The notes under the pieces: generated by a model
What the model was told of the DNA's origin: nothing
The model's database searches: none
The model's input: only the letters and a program-made list of their open reading frames with translations
Shown here: positions 35,037 to 44,832 of the stretch, piece after piece
Numbering within the stretch: position 1 is the first letter of the stretch
Layout: every line of letters starts with the position of its first letter
Program-made: the position numbers and the translations under genes
NCBI GenBank assembly: GCA_938027655.1
Contig: CALJAP010000200.1
Span: forward strand, 1 to 46,385
Length of the DNA stretch: 46,385 nt
DNA from: an uncultured bacterium
Lineage (GTDB): Bacteria > Armatimonadota > HRBIN16
Direction of reading: 5' to 3'

Positions 35037-36251
35037 TTACTCGTAGCGTAACGCCTCTATCGGATTTAGAGCCGACGCTTTGTGCGCTGGATAGATGCCG
35101 AAGAAAATGCCCACTCCTGCCGAGAAACCGAACGCCAGCAGGATTGGCTGTAAACTGACGTGCACTTGCCAGCCGGAGGTGTTCGCCAGAATGTACGACG
35201 CCCCCAGCCCCGCGCCGATACCGATAACCCCGCCCACCAGGCTGAGCGTCATCGCCTCAATCAGGAACTGCAACAGGATGTCACGCCGCTTCGCGCCCAC
35301 TGCCTTGCGGATACCGATTTCGCGGGTACGCTCGGTGACCGACACCAGCATGATGTTCATGATGCCGATGCCGCCTACCAGCAGTGATACGCTCGCGATG
35401 CCTGCCAGCAGCATAGTGAACGTGCGCGACACGTCCTCCGCCGTTTGAACAAACTCTGCCTGATTCATGATGCGGAAGTTATTGTCCTGCCCAGGGTTCA
35501 GTCGCTGACGACGGCGCATGAGACTTTCCACTTCCTGATACGCCGCGTTCATCCGCTCCTCGCTTACCGCCTGTACGCTGATGCTGTTGACGAAGTCCAC
35601 ACCGAACAGGCGGCGCATGGCAGTGGTATAGGGCACGAAGATGATGTCATCGGGGTTGCCGAAACCCTGTGCTCCCTTCGGAGCGAGCAAGCCGACCACC
35701 TTGAAACCGATACCGCGAATGCGAATGGTCTTGCCGATGCATGAAGAGCCGTTGAACAAGTTCTCATACACCGTCTGCCCGATGACGCATACCCGCGTCA
35801 TGCTGTCTACCTCGCGCTGGGTGATGAACCGCCCCTGCTGCACCGGATAGTTGCGGATTTGCGAATACTCCGGCGATACGCCGGCGATACTGGTGTTGGT
35901 GTTGCGGTTCTTGTATTTCACCTGCGCGTTGCGCCGCACCTCCGGCGAGGCAGCGCGCACAGAGGGACAGCTGCGCCGGATGGCGTCCACATCATCCGGC
36001 TTCAGAATCTGCATAGAGCCGAATCCGCCGAACGATGCTCCCATGCGCATCTGTCCCGGGAACACCACCAGCACGTTCGTGCCCAGCTGCTGGATGCGTT
36101 GCATGGTCTGCTCGCGTGCGCCCTGCGCCACCGAAATCATCGCAATCACTGCCCCAACACCGATAATAATGCCCAGCATGGTCAGCGAGGAGCGCAGCTT
36201 GTTCGCCAGCAAACTGCGCAGGGCTATCTGGAAGTTCTCCACGAAGTTCAT
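35037..36251 (-). CDS. MacB-like ABC transporter permease (no ATPase domain)
   Basis: ALRSLLANKLRSSLTMLGIIIGVGAVIAMISVAQGAREQT; LVGGIGIMNIMLVSVTERTREIGIRKAVGAKRRDILLQFLIEAMTLSLVGGVIGI; YPAHKASALNPIEALRYE. Confidence 0.96.
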   Translation of the reverse strand: MNFVENFQIALRSLLANKLRSSLTMLGIIIGVGAVIAMISVAQGAREQTMQRIQQLGTNVLVVFPGQMRMGASFGGFGSMQILKPDDVDAIRRSCPSVRAASPEVRRNAQVKYKNRNTNTSIAGVSPEYSQIRNYPVQQGRFITQREVDSMTRVCVIGQTVYENLFNGSSCIGKTIRIRGIGFKVVGLLAPKGAQGFGNPDDIIFVPYTTAMRRLFGVDFVNSISVQAVSEERMNAAYQEVESLMRRRQRLNPGQDNNFRIMNQAEFVQTAEDVSRTFTMLLAGIASVSLLVGGIGIMNIMLVSVTERTREIGIRKAVGAKRRDILLQFLIEAMTLSLVGGVIGIGAGLGASYILANTSGWQVHVSLQPILLAFGFSAGVGIFFGIYPAHKASALNPIEALRYE

Positions 36252-36269
36252 CCCATCACCCCCCTCGCG

Positions 36270-37946
36270 TTATCTCATGCGCATGGGCGGACCGCCAAAC
36301 ATGGGCATGCCTATCCCTCGTGGCGCGCCACTACTGCTCTGCTGCTGGGTCTGGGGTTGAATCACCTGCGTGACCACCTCTTCGCCCTCTTTCAGCCCGC
36401 TGACGATTTCGACGGTGTCGTTACCCTCCAGCCCGATTTCCACATCGCGCCGTTTGGGTGCACCGCCCTCCATCACCTGCACGTAGTACTTGCCGTCCCC
36501 TTCTTTCACCGCCTCGGCGGGCACCATCAGCACGTTCTCCTTGCGGTCCACCACAAATTCGCAGGTGGCGTTCATGCCGGGCTTCAAGCGCGCGTCGGGG
36601 TTCTCGATCTCCACGCGCACGTACACCACCGTCACGTTCTGCTCCACCACTGCGCGGGGGTCGATGCGCGTCACTGTTCCCTCGAAGATTTCACTGGGGT
36701 AGGCGTCGAGGGTCACGTCCACTTTCTGCCCCGTCTGGATGAAGGCGATATCGGTCTCGTCTACCTGCACATTCACGAACATCCGGCTTACATCGGCGAT
36801 CTGCACGATGCTCGTGCCCTGCGAGAAGACATTGGTTCCCGGCGGGATGATGGTTCCTTCCTCGACATACTTCTGGATAACAATGCCGTCACGCGGAGCA
36901 ACGATGGTAGTACTGCGTAACTGCTCCTGCGCGTTCTGCAGGCTTGCTTTACTGCGAACCTTTTGCGCTTGTGCGGAGCGAATATCCGCCGCGCGGATGC
37001 GGTTTTGCAAAGCGTTCGCTTCCGCCTGCTTCAGCGCAGCCTCCGCCTGCTTGACCGCTGCCTCCGCCTGCTGTACATCCGCCTCACGCAGGGCAACCTG
37101 CTCTGCATTGGCTCGCGCCGACTCCAGTGCAGCTTTTGCCTCCTCCAGACGCCGCTCCGCGTTGCGCAGGCTCGCCCCCAGATCGCGCTCCACAACTGCC
37201 AGACGCTTCTGGGCGGTCTCGAACTGTGCCTTCGCCACGTCGCGCTGCGTTCGGGCGGTGTCTACCGCCTGTTGCGAGACAAACCCTTTACGCAGAAGCT
37301 CCTCCTGCCTCGCCAGGTTCCGCTCGGCGTTTTCGTAGTTCGCCTTCGCCTGATCGTACTGAGCCTGTACATCCGTGCGCGTCTGCGGGATGGTCACCTC
37401 TTTCAAGGTGCGCAGGTTCTCTTCGGCGGTTGCGTAAGCGGCTTCCGCTTGCTGAATAGCGGACTGGCTAAGCCTTGGCTGCATCGCCAGCTGGCGACGC
37501 GCCTGCTCCAGGCGCGCTCTGGCGGATTCCAGATTCGCCTTCGCCTGAAGCACCGCCACCTCGCTCTGTACCGCTTGCAGTTGCATGTTTAACCGCGACT
37601 GTTCCTCGCGAGCCTCCGCCGCCTCCAGGTCTGCCCGCGCTTGCTCGTACATGGTCATCGTGTCGGTCGGGTCGATGCGGGCAATCAGCTGCCCCGCCTT
37701 CACCTCCGTGCCCACATCTACCGCTAACCTAGTCACCATACCGCCCGCTTTGGACTTCACATCTACCACCGTTAGCGGCTGTAAAGTCCCTTCCGCCGTG
37801 ACCGACTTGGTGACCGTGCCGCGTTCCACCTTCGCGGTGCGATATTCGGGCTTGGGCTGGTTGTTATTGCGTAGCCGGCTCCATGCAATAGAGCCTCCCG
37901 CTACGATGATAATCAATATCACGGCGATGATAATCGCTCGCCTCAT
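36270..37946 (-). CDS. HlyD/MacA-family efflux periplasmic adaptor
   Basis: GGMVTRLAVDVGTEVKAGQLIARIDPTD lipoyl motif, long coiled coil, IVAPRDGIVIQKYVEEGTIIPPGTNVFSQG. Confidence 0.95.
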   Translation of the reverse strand: MRRAIIIAVILIIIVAGGSIAWSRLRNNNQPKPEYRTAKVERGTVTKSVTAEGTLQPLTVVDVKSKAGGMVTRLAVDVGTEVKAGQLIARIDPTDTMTMYEQARADLEAAEAREEQSRLNMQLQAVQSEVAVLQAKANLESARARLEQARRQLAMQPRLSQSAIQQAEAAYATAEENLRTLKEVTIPQTRTDVQAQYDQAKANYENAERNLARQEELLRKGFVSQQAVDTARTQRDVAKAQFETAQKRLAVVERDLGASLRNAERRLEEAKAALESARANAEQVALREADVQQAEAAVKQAEAALKQAEANALQNRIRAADIRSAQAQKVRSKASLQNAQEQLRSTTIVAPRDGIVIQKYVEEGTIIPPGTNVFSQGTSIVQIADVSRMFVNVQVDETDIAFIQTGQKVDVTLDAYPSEIFEGTVTRIDPRAVVEQNVTVVYVRVEIENPDARLKPGMNATCEFVVDRKENVLMVPAEAVKEGDGKYYVQVMEGGAPKRRDVEIGLEGNDTVEIVSGLKEGEEVVTQVIQPQTQQQSSSGAPRGIGMPMFGGPPMRMR

Positions 37947-39262
37947 CCCTGTCCCCCTCCCTCGGAGAATGCATAATCTCTACCGATAGCGCGTTGCAAC
38001 CGCGCGTCCGCCGCCAACAGGTCGTATATCGCCTGAACGTAGTTCGTCTCTGCATTGACCAGAGCCACTTGCGCGTTGATGACCTCAATCAGGCTGCTGA
38101 CACCCTCTTTGCGACTCTCCAGTGCTGCCTGATAGTTCACTTGCGCCGCTTCCAGAGCCTTCTTCGCTGCGTTCAGTCGCTCTTGCGCCTCTGCTCGCGT
38201 CAGATACGCCTGCTCCACGTCCAAACGCACCGTCAACTTGAGCTGTTCCAGCTGCTGAAGCGCGCTATCATATCCCGCGCGAGACTCGCGCACCGCCGCA
38301 CGCGCCGCACCACCGTCAAATAGCGGATAAGTCGCCGTGATCGAAAAACTGCGCGTGTCACCAGGTTCGGGCTCGATGCGACGACCGTAGGTGAAGTCGC
38401 TCTGCACCTGAATACCAGATTGAATCTCCGCCAGACGCAGGCTCAACCGCTGTATCTCACTGCCAACACGCTGACGCTGGTAGTCCGGTCGTTGGGCAAA
38501 CGCCTCCCGGAGATACTCGTCTAGCGAACCCAGCGGAGGCAGCTGCTCCGCCTCTCTATCCCCCACCTCTGCGACCTGTAACGGCATCTCCTGACCGATG
38601 CCCAGTTCGTTGCGCAGGCTCGCTTCCGCCAGACGCACCTGATTCCGTGCCTGAATCAGCGAAACCTGCGCATTTGCCAGCTCCGCCTCCGCCTGAAGCA
38701 CATCCTTCTGCGCCGCGACGCCCACTTCTACCTGCGCCTTCACCACATCTACCGTCTGCTGGGCACGCTGTACGTTCGCCTCGGCCACTTTCTGCAACGC
38801 CATGCGCCGCAGCAGCTCGTAGTAGGCGGTGGTTACACTGAGCACCTTCTGTTGCACCGCGTCCCGATACGCCTGCTCCGCCGATTCCACCGAACGACGC
38901 GCTTGCGCCGCCGAGATTTCGCGCTGCCCCGAATCGAACACCGTCTGGCGCAGGGCAATGTCCGAGCGCGTTTCGTCAATCTTGCCGATTCGTGTGCCGA
39001 AGCCCGGTAGCGCGGTGCGAGTTTGCTGATTGACATAGCTGACCGAGGGGCTCAGGGTCGGGAAGTAGCGCGCTTCCGCCTGAACCCGCCGCGCCCGCGC
39101 CTGCTCCAGCTGGTTCTTCGCAATGGCTACCGAAGGGTGCTTCTGTAAAGCGATGCGTATCGCGTCTTTCAAGGTTAACGGCTGGGGAACCTGGGCGTCC
39201 TCCTGCGCCCACACGGTTGCCGCCAGCAACAGCACGCACAACCACGCTCCTCGTCTGAGCAT
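37943..39262 (-). CDS. TolC-family outer membrane efflux protein
   Basis: PLTLKDAIRIALQKHPSVAIAKNQLEQARARRVQAEARYFPTLSPSVSY; two OEP repeats; signal peptide; 4-nt overlap with adaptor gene. Confidence 0.94.
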   Translation of the reverse strand: MLRRGAWLCVLLLAATVWAQEDAQVPQPLTLKDAIRIALQKHPSVAIAKNQLEQARARRVQAEARYFPTLSPSVSYVNQQTRTALPGFGTRIGKIDETRSDIALRQTVFDSGQREISAAQARRSVESAEQAYRDAVQQKVLSVTTAYYELLRRMALQKVAEANVQRAQQTVDVVKAQVEVGVAAQKDVLQAEAELANAQVSLIQARNQVRLAEASLRNELGIGQEMPLQVAEVGDREAEQLPPLGSLDEYLREAFAQRPDYQRQRVGSEIQRLSLRLAEIQSGIQVQSDFTYGRRIEPEPGDTRSFSITATYPLFDGGAARAAVRESRAGYDSALQQLEQLKLTVRLDVEQAYLTRAEAQERLNAAKKALEAAQVNYQAALESRKEGVSSLIEVINAQVALVNAETNYVQAIYDLLAADARLQRAIGRDYAFSEGGGQG

Positions 39263-39400
39263 TATCCCTGTTGTTCCTTTCCCGTCGCTTTCTCTCGAAC
39301 CGTTAGTTATTGACGCGAAAAAGAGGAACTCGGTTGCGGGATTCTTCGCTATCTGTGCCTGCTCAATTAGCTACGCCTGTAGCAGATTTGTGACCACAAC

Positions 39401-39442
39401 AGCTCGGCAGGAGCCTCGCCCTCCAGATGAGGCGTTGCCGAA
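39401..39442. repeat. Dispersed repeat, inverted copy of the 34320 element (AGCCTCGCCCTCCAGA)
   Basis: 16-mer identical on opposite strand to 34320-34335. Confidence 0.65.
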
Positions 39443-39444
39443 TG

Positions 39445-39840
39445 TTATACACGCTCGCCTGGAAGAGCGGTTCCCGTGTTTCGCTGGCGAAAGTCGCGGA
39501 AGCGGTGGAAGGTTCTGTCGCATGGCGTTGTCCACGTCCTGCCACCGTCTTCGGAGCGTCGAACCACCACAAACCCCTCTTGCCGACTGGTTCCTATCAG
39601 ATACAAACACCCCTGATGCACAAACAGGGTAGACCAAAACTGCCCCTCTATCTCGGCACGCTTCTGCCACGTTGTGCCCCTGTCGGTAGAACCGAAAGCG
39701 AGCGTGTGGTCTTCGCCGGTGCCGGGTCCAAACAGGTCATGCGAGGCGACGTACTCCCCATTTGGCAGCACGGCAATGCTCGGCGAGCCAATGTACCGCC
39801 GTGTGCTTGCCGGAGAATGATTGATCACGACGCCAGGCAC
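39445..39840 (-). pseudogene. Sialidase/neuraminidase (BNR-repeat) N-terminal fragment
   Basis: [91 protein letters not shown] has two Asp-boxes, then loses similarity and stops beside the dispersed repeat. Confidence 0.7.
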
Positions 39841-39855
39841 CCCAAAACCCGCTGG

Positions 39856-41832
39856 CTAACCCTCCTCCAGCACCACCATCTGATGACCGCGTACCTCCGG
39901 CACTATCAGGCTAATGTATGCGCCATCGATCTGGAAGGGTACCTCCTCACGCTGGGGAGCCAGATAAACACGTTTCGGCGTGCCCGTGCGCAACCGTAGC
40001 GGGACGTTGTAGAGCGGGATGACATCCTCCAGATAGTCCGCCGCCAGTGTACGCCGTTCAGGGATGTAGTGCAACAGGTGCACCACCGAGCGCCGGTGGG
40101 CAGACTGGCGGTTCCACGTCACCTGTAGCGTGCTCGGCGCATCGGTGACCACCAGCGGGCTGGGCAACAGCATCTTCAGCGCGTTTAACACCAGCTGTTT
40201 GTAGAAAGGCATTGCGTACTGCGCGAAGGTGCTGAACACGGGGTGTGTCAGGTATACCACCTGCCCTTTCCTCAACGCCGCGGGCAGCTCCGAGCGTCGC
40301 GCGACCGGTGTGTGCGCATGACTGCAGAAGTGCTGGTAGGCGCGGTTGAAGTACGGTTCCCAGATTTCGGCAAGCACCTCTGCTCCCTCTGCCGGCGATA
40401 CCTTCTGTCCGCGCAGGTACATCACATACTGCGTATCGGCAATGCCCTCCGCCAGTGCGCCCCGCACCCGCACGAAATCGGGTGAATAAGGCAACTCCCC
40501 CTCGTCAACCGCCGGAAAGCGGTTCAACGCGAAACGGGAGCCGTCCTCGCGCAACCCGGACCGCCCTGTGCACAACAATGCGCCGCCGGCATCCAGATAC
40601 GCCTGCACCTTCTGCGCCAGCGTATCACTCAGCACCACCTCGTCGGGCAGGATGACCACGCGGTAACGGCTCCAGTCGCTCTCGCCGTCGATGAAGTCGA
40701 ACTGGTGTCTGCCTTCCTGCAGGATGCGGTATGCTCCCAGATTCGCCGCAGGAATCCGTACATGTTGAGGCTGCAAAACTTCTACGTTGAACACTCCCAC
40801 CTCGCTCATCGGCTCTGCCCCTGCGCACCACTCTTCGCGCTCCTCTACCTGTGCGTACACCGAGCCGATGAGGTCGTAGGTCGCCGGGTCCAGCCTGCCC
40901 GATGGGTGCAGCTGGTCGCCGATACTGCACTTCGCGCCCAACGCCAGCATCTGGAAGCACTCGAACTCCAGCGCGGCACGGGGCTTGTAGCTGTTGAAGT
41001 GTCCCCACGATACCGCGAACTTGCCCGTCATCCCCAGACAATCCAGCCCTAACGTTCGCGCATAGCGCATGGTAATCGGAAAGTGTGCGTAACCCCATCC
41101 ACCCGACGGCAACGACTCCAGCTCCAGATGGGTATAGGTGTGCAGGCTGGGGCGGATGGACGGGTTGATATGCCCCGCATTGAAGAAAATGGTGCATCGT
41201 TTGTTACGAGCGCGCACCGCCGACGCGAGGCGTTGTTTGGTGCGGTTTACCAGCAGGTCGCGCATTGCCTGCTGCGCCTTCGGGTCGGCGGGGTCCCAGC
41301 CCTGCCGCTCAAACTCTTGCAGCGCCCATACGCTAAACACCTCGTTCTGGAAGATAATGTCAAAGAAGATGCCGTCCACTTCGTCGCCGAATCGCTGCAA
41401 CACCTCGTCGGTTTGCTCTATCACATAGTCGATGTAGGGGGAAGCAAAACAGTGCTTGTGCCAGCCGGGCTGCAGCGGTGGCGGACCTGAGCGTTTGCCC
41501 TGCGCATCCACTTCCAGCCACTCAGGATGCGCTCTTGCCATGTACTCATCCCAGCCGACGGTGATGTAGACCGGACAGCGAATATCGTGCTGGTGACATG
41601 CCTCTATCTGCAGGGCAAGCAAGTCGCAGGTCAGATGCGGATGCTTGTTCGGGAAGCGCGTTTCGTGGTAAATCCAGCCGTGATGGCATCGGCTGAACAG
41701 CGTCACCGAGTTCACATGTGCTCGCTTCAGCGTGTCTACAAACTCGTCGGCGTGAAATTCGGAGCCAACGCCCGGGATTCTCTCTGAGGTATGAAAGTCC
41801 AGATGCACCTGTCGAAAGCGCAGTTCCTGCAT
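39856..41832 (-). CDS. Glycoside hydrolase-like protein (alpha-amylase/alpha-L-fucosidase-like TIM barrel with trimerisation-type domain)
   Basis: MQELRFRQVHLDFHTSERIPGVGSEFHADEFVDTLKRAHVNSVTLFSRCHHGWIYHETRFPNKHPHL, HKHCFASPYIDYVIEQTDEVLQRFGDEVDGIFFDIIFQNE, SIGDQLHPSGRLDPATYDLIGSVYAQVEEREEWC. Confidence 0.85.
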   Translation of the reverse strand: MQELRFRQVHLDFHTSERIPGVGSEFHADEFVDTLKRAHVNSVTLFSRCHHGWIYHETRFPNKHPHLTCDLLALQIEACHQHDIRCPVYITVGWDEYMARAHPEWLEVDAQGKRSGPPPLQPGWHKHCFASPYIDYVIEQTDEVLQRFGDEVDGIFFDIIFQNEVFSVWALQEFERQGWDPADPKAQQAMRDLLVNRTKQRLASAVRARNKRCTIFFNAGHINPSIRPSLHTYTHLELESLPSGGWGYAHFPITMRYARTLGLDCLGMTGKFAVSWGHFNSYKPRAALEFECFQMLALGAKCSIGDQLHPSGRLDPATYDLIGSVYAQVEEREEWCAGAEPMSEVGVFNVEVLQPQHVRIPAANLGAYRILQEGRHQFDFIDGESDWSRYRVVILPDEVVLSDTLAQKVQAYLDAGGALLCTGRSGLREDGSRFALNRFPAVDEGELPYSPDFVRVRGALAEGIADTQYVMYLRGQKVSPAEGAEVLAEIWEPYFNRAYQHFCSHAHTPVARRSELPAALRKGQVVYLTHPVFSTFAQYAMPFYKQLVLNALKMLLPSPLVVTDAPSTLQVTWNRQSAHRRSVVHLLHYIPERRTLAADYLEDVIPLYNVPLRLRTGTPKRVYLAPQREEVPFQIDGAYISLIVPEVRGHQMVVLEEG

Positions 41833-41843
41833 GGTTATCCTCC

Positions 41844-43145
41844 TTATATCACCGACACCGCCAGAATGCTTATCGTGAACAGCAACAGCAACAGGATTCC
41901 ATCCGCCGCCGCACGCAAATGCGATGGGAACAGGCTGCGCCACCCGATGACGAACGCCAGCACGACAGGCGTCAGGGCAGGATACAGGTAACGCCCTTGG
42001 GTCTGGAAGTAGGTCAAGATGAAGCGCACAAAAGCTGCGGCAACTAGCAAGAACACCACGCCCGCCACCACCCACCAGCGAACCGTCCCCTCTGCAAACG
42101 CCCCTGGCTCGCGCCACATCGCCAGCGCGAAGCCGAACAGGGTCAGCAGATGCCATACACCCAGCACCAGATACACCCGGTCGGGCAGGAAGTTGGGAAG
42201 CCCTTTGGCGGCGGTCTGTGGCGTGCCGTAGGCGAACCAGAAGGAGCGATACGTCCAGCCTGCCACCAGCTGCAGGTATTCGGTCATGGTAGCTCCTCCT
42301 TTCAGGAACTGCTCGGCGCGGGCAGTGCCGGCAAAGGTGCGCTCAAACGCCTTGAGCAACAGCGGATCATCATACATCTGCATATTGCGCACAAACCAGG
42401 GAAACACCAGCGCCAGCGCAATGCCCACACTGACCAGCATCCCTAGCCACACCCGTGTATGTCGTGCGCGAGGGACCAGCAGCCACCCTGCCACCATCGC
42501 CGGTATCAGCAGCAGGGCGGTCACCTTCGTCAATCCTGCCAGCCCCGCCCACAGCCCCATGCGCAAGGCAATCCAGCGGGAAGGCTTTGACTGCGTGTAC
42601 AGCAGGGCGAACTCCGCCAGCACCAGCGCGAACAGCAGGTTGGTCAGCGAGTCGTTGTTCACCGCCGAGCATATCGCCACGTGCATCGGCAACAGGGCGA
42701 CCATTCCCGCGCAGGCAAAGGGCACAGCAGGCGAGCTGGGCACGAGAAGGCGAGCAATACGATACACTGTGAGCACCAGCAAAACCCCGAACAGCATGGA
42801 GAGCATCCGCACCGCGCGGGCAGGCGCCACGGGCAGCCAGTTGCCCACCTTCCACACCTGCGCCGCCAGCGTGTAGTACAGGGGCGGTTGGTGCGCCTCA
42901 TAGCCCGCGCCCGCGTATCCTTCGAAGCGCGGAAGCCTGCCCTCCTCCGCCACGTAGCGCACATAGGAGAGATGCGCGCCCTCATCCGGCGTGTGAAAGT
43001 AGCCGTTGTGCCCAATCGGCGTGCGGAAATTGAAGAGCAGGCTGAAGACCACAAATACCGCTACAATCGCCCAGAGCAGAGCAGGCGACAGCGTTTGCGG
43101 TTCTTCGCCCATCATCTTCGCTTTCGCACGCCGCCTGCGGGACAC
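41844..43145 (-). CDS. Multi-TM glycosyltransferase (GT39/DUF2142-like)
   Basis: PIGHNGYFHTPDEGAHLSYVRYVAEEGRLPRFEGYAGAGYEAHQPPLYYTLAA and about 10 TM segments. Confidence 0.8.
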   Translation of the reverse strand: MSRRRRAKAKMMGEEPQTLSPALLWAIVAVFVVFSLLFNFRTPIGHNGYFHTPDEGAHLSYVRYVAEEGRLPRFEGYAGAGYEAHQPPLYYTLAAQVWKVGNWLPVAPARAVRMLSMLFGVLLVLTVYRIARLLVPSSPAVPFACAGMVALLPMHVAICSAVNNDSLTNLLFALVLAEFALLYTQSKPSRWIALRMGLWAGLAGLTKVTALLLIPAMVAGWLLVPRARHTRVWLGMLVSVGIALALVFPWFVRNMQMYDDPLLLKAFERTFAGTARAEQFLKGGATMTEYLQLVAGWTYRSFWFAYGTPQTAAKGLPNFLPDRVYLVLGVWHLLTLFGFALAMWREPGAFAEGTVRWWVVAGVVFLLVAAAFVRFILTYFQTQGRYLYPALTPVVLAFVIGWRSLFPSHLRAAADGILLLLLFTISILAVSVI

Positions 43146-43147
43146 GG

Positions 43148-44740
43148 CTACAGCTCCACCACCTGCGCGGTCTCCATGCCGTCCAGTGCGCGGATTTCCG
43201 CCAGCAGCGAGGCGTCGATGGGGTCGTCCACCATCAGCACCATCAGCGCTTTGCCACCTACTTTCTCGCGCCCGAGATGCATCCCGGCGATATTCACGTT
43301 TCGGCTACCCAGCAGTGTACCGACCCGCCCGATGACGCCCGGTTTGTCGGTGTGCTGGGTAAAGAGCATGATGCCCTGTGGAATCACATCCACCCGGTAG
43401 CCGTCCACCGTGACGATGCGGGCGTCGCTCTTGCCGAATACCGTGCCCGCGACCTCATGCCTTTTGCCGGCGGAGGTCTGCACCGTCACCGTGATTAGCG
43501 AGGGATACAGCTCATGTGCCTCTGCCTGTTGCTGCAGGCTCTGCATCACGTGGATGCCCCGACTCTGCGCGATGAGCAGTGCGTTGACCGGATTCACCGG
43601 TTCACTCAACACCGGTTGCAGGATGCCCGTGACCACGGCGCGCGTGAGGATGTCGGTAGGCAGTTCCGCGAAGTCGGGGCTATAGGTGACCTGCACCTGC
43701 ACGATGGGCGCCTGCGCCAGCTGGGTGTGTAGTTTGCCGATTTTCTCTGCAAGCATCAGGTACGGTGCGATGCGTTGCAGCACTTCGGGGTCAATCGGAG
43801 GCAGATTCACCGCGCTGCGTGCCGGTCCGCCCCGCAGCACCGATACAATCTGCTCCGCCACATCCACCGCGACGTTCACCTGCGCTTCGGTGGTGGACGC
43901 GCCCAGGTGGGGTGTGACCACGCAGTTGTCCAGCGACAACAGCGGGTTGTCCGGTGGAGGTGGTTCCTTGCTGAATACGTCCACCGCTGCGCCTGCCAGC
44001 TTGCCCGAACGAAGTGCGTCTGCCAGAGCCTGCTCGTCCACGATGCCGCCGCGTGCGCAGTTAATCAGCCGTGCACCGTGCTTCATGCGTGCGATGCGCT
44101 CGGCGTTGATAAGGTGGCGCGTCTGCTCGTTGAGGGGCGTGTGTATGGTCACAAAGTCGCTCTGGGCCAGCAGGGTATCCAAATCGGTAAGCGTTACGCC
44201 GATGCGCTCTGCCACCTCAGCAGGCGTAAAGGGGTCGTAGGCAATCACCGCCATGCCCATTCCCTTTGCCCGTCGCGCCACCTCACGTCCGATTTTGCCC
44301 AGTCCGATGATGCCCAGCGTCTTGCGATATACCTCGGTGCCCACAAACTTACTGCGCTTCCACTCACCTGCACGCAGACTGCGGTCTGCCTGCGGGATGT
44401 TGCGTGCCATCGCCAGCATCATCGCCACCGTCAGCTCCGCTGCGGCGATAGTGTTGCCCTCTGGCGAGTTCACCACGATGATTCCGCGCTGAGTGGCGGC
44501 AGCCACATCGATGTTGTCTACCCCAACTCCTGCCCTGCCGATGATGCGCAGGCGCGTCGCCGCCTCGATAACGTCCGCTGTGACCTTCGTCTCGCTACGC
44601 ACCACCAGTGCGTCGTACTCACCGATGATGCGCACCAGTTCCTCCTTCGGCAGCCCAATGCGAACGTCCACCTCGCCCGCCTGTCGCAATACCTCGATGC
44701 CAGCTTCCGCGACAGGATCGCTGACCAGAATACGTGCCAT
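43148..44740 (-). CDS. serA: D-3-phosphoglycerate dehydrogenase
   Basis: MARILVSDPVAEAGIEVLRQAGEVDV, LRIIGRAGVGVDNIDVAAATQRGIIVVNSPEGNTIAAAELTVAMMLA, TLGIIGLGKIGREVARRAKGMG, LINCARGGIVDEQAL, C-terminal ACT domain. Confidence 0.98.
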   Translation of the reverse strand: MARILVSDPVAEAGIEVLRQAGEVDVRIGLPKEELVRIIGEYDALVVRSETKVTADVIEAATRLRIIGRAGVGVDNIDVAAATQRGIIVVNSPEGNTIAAAELTVAMMLAMARNIPQADRSLRAGEWKRSKFVGTEVYRKTLGIIGLGKIGREVARRAKGMGMAVIAYDPFTPAEVAERIGVTLTDLDTLLAQSDFVTIHTPLNEQTRHLINAERIARMKHGARLINCARGGIVDEQALADALRSGKLAGAAVDVFSKEPPPPDNPLLSLDNCVVTPHLGASTTEAQVNVAVDVAEQIVSVLRGGPARSAVNLPPIDPEVLQRIAPYLMLAEKIGKLHTQLAQAPIVQVQVTYSPDFAELPTDILTRAVVTGILQPVLSEPVNPVNALLIAQSRGIHVMQSLQQQAEAHELYPSLITVTVQTSAGKRHEVAGTVFGKSDARIVTVDGYRVDVIPQGIMLFTQHTDKPGVIGRVGTLLGSRNVNIAGMHLGREKVGGKALMVLMVDDPIDASLLAEIRALDGMETAQVVEL

Positions 44741-44832
44741 CAAGCCCTGCCTCCCGGGAAATGGATAAGCGTCTCACAGGGAAGATTCGGTAACAGGTGG
44801 CTCTTTCTCCTGCCCCCATGCCGCGGGGAGAA

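Noticed and set aside
35859-36920. 353-aa + strand ORF antisense to the MacB/HlyD genes
   Set aside because: His/Leu-rich mirror translation; both strands cannot be coding and the - strand has strong family motifs.
41833-42156. N-terminal extension of the glycosidase ORF to 42156
   Set aside because: Overlaps the upstream GT39-like gene on the same strand in another frame; start at 41832 (MQELRFRQVHLDFHTS) fits the family.
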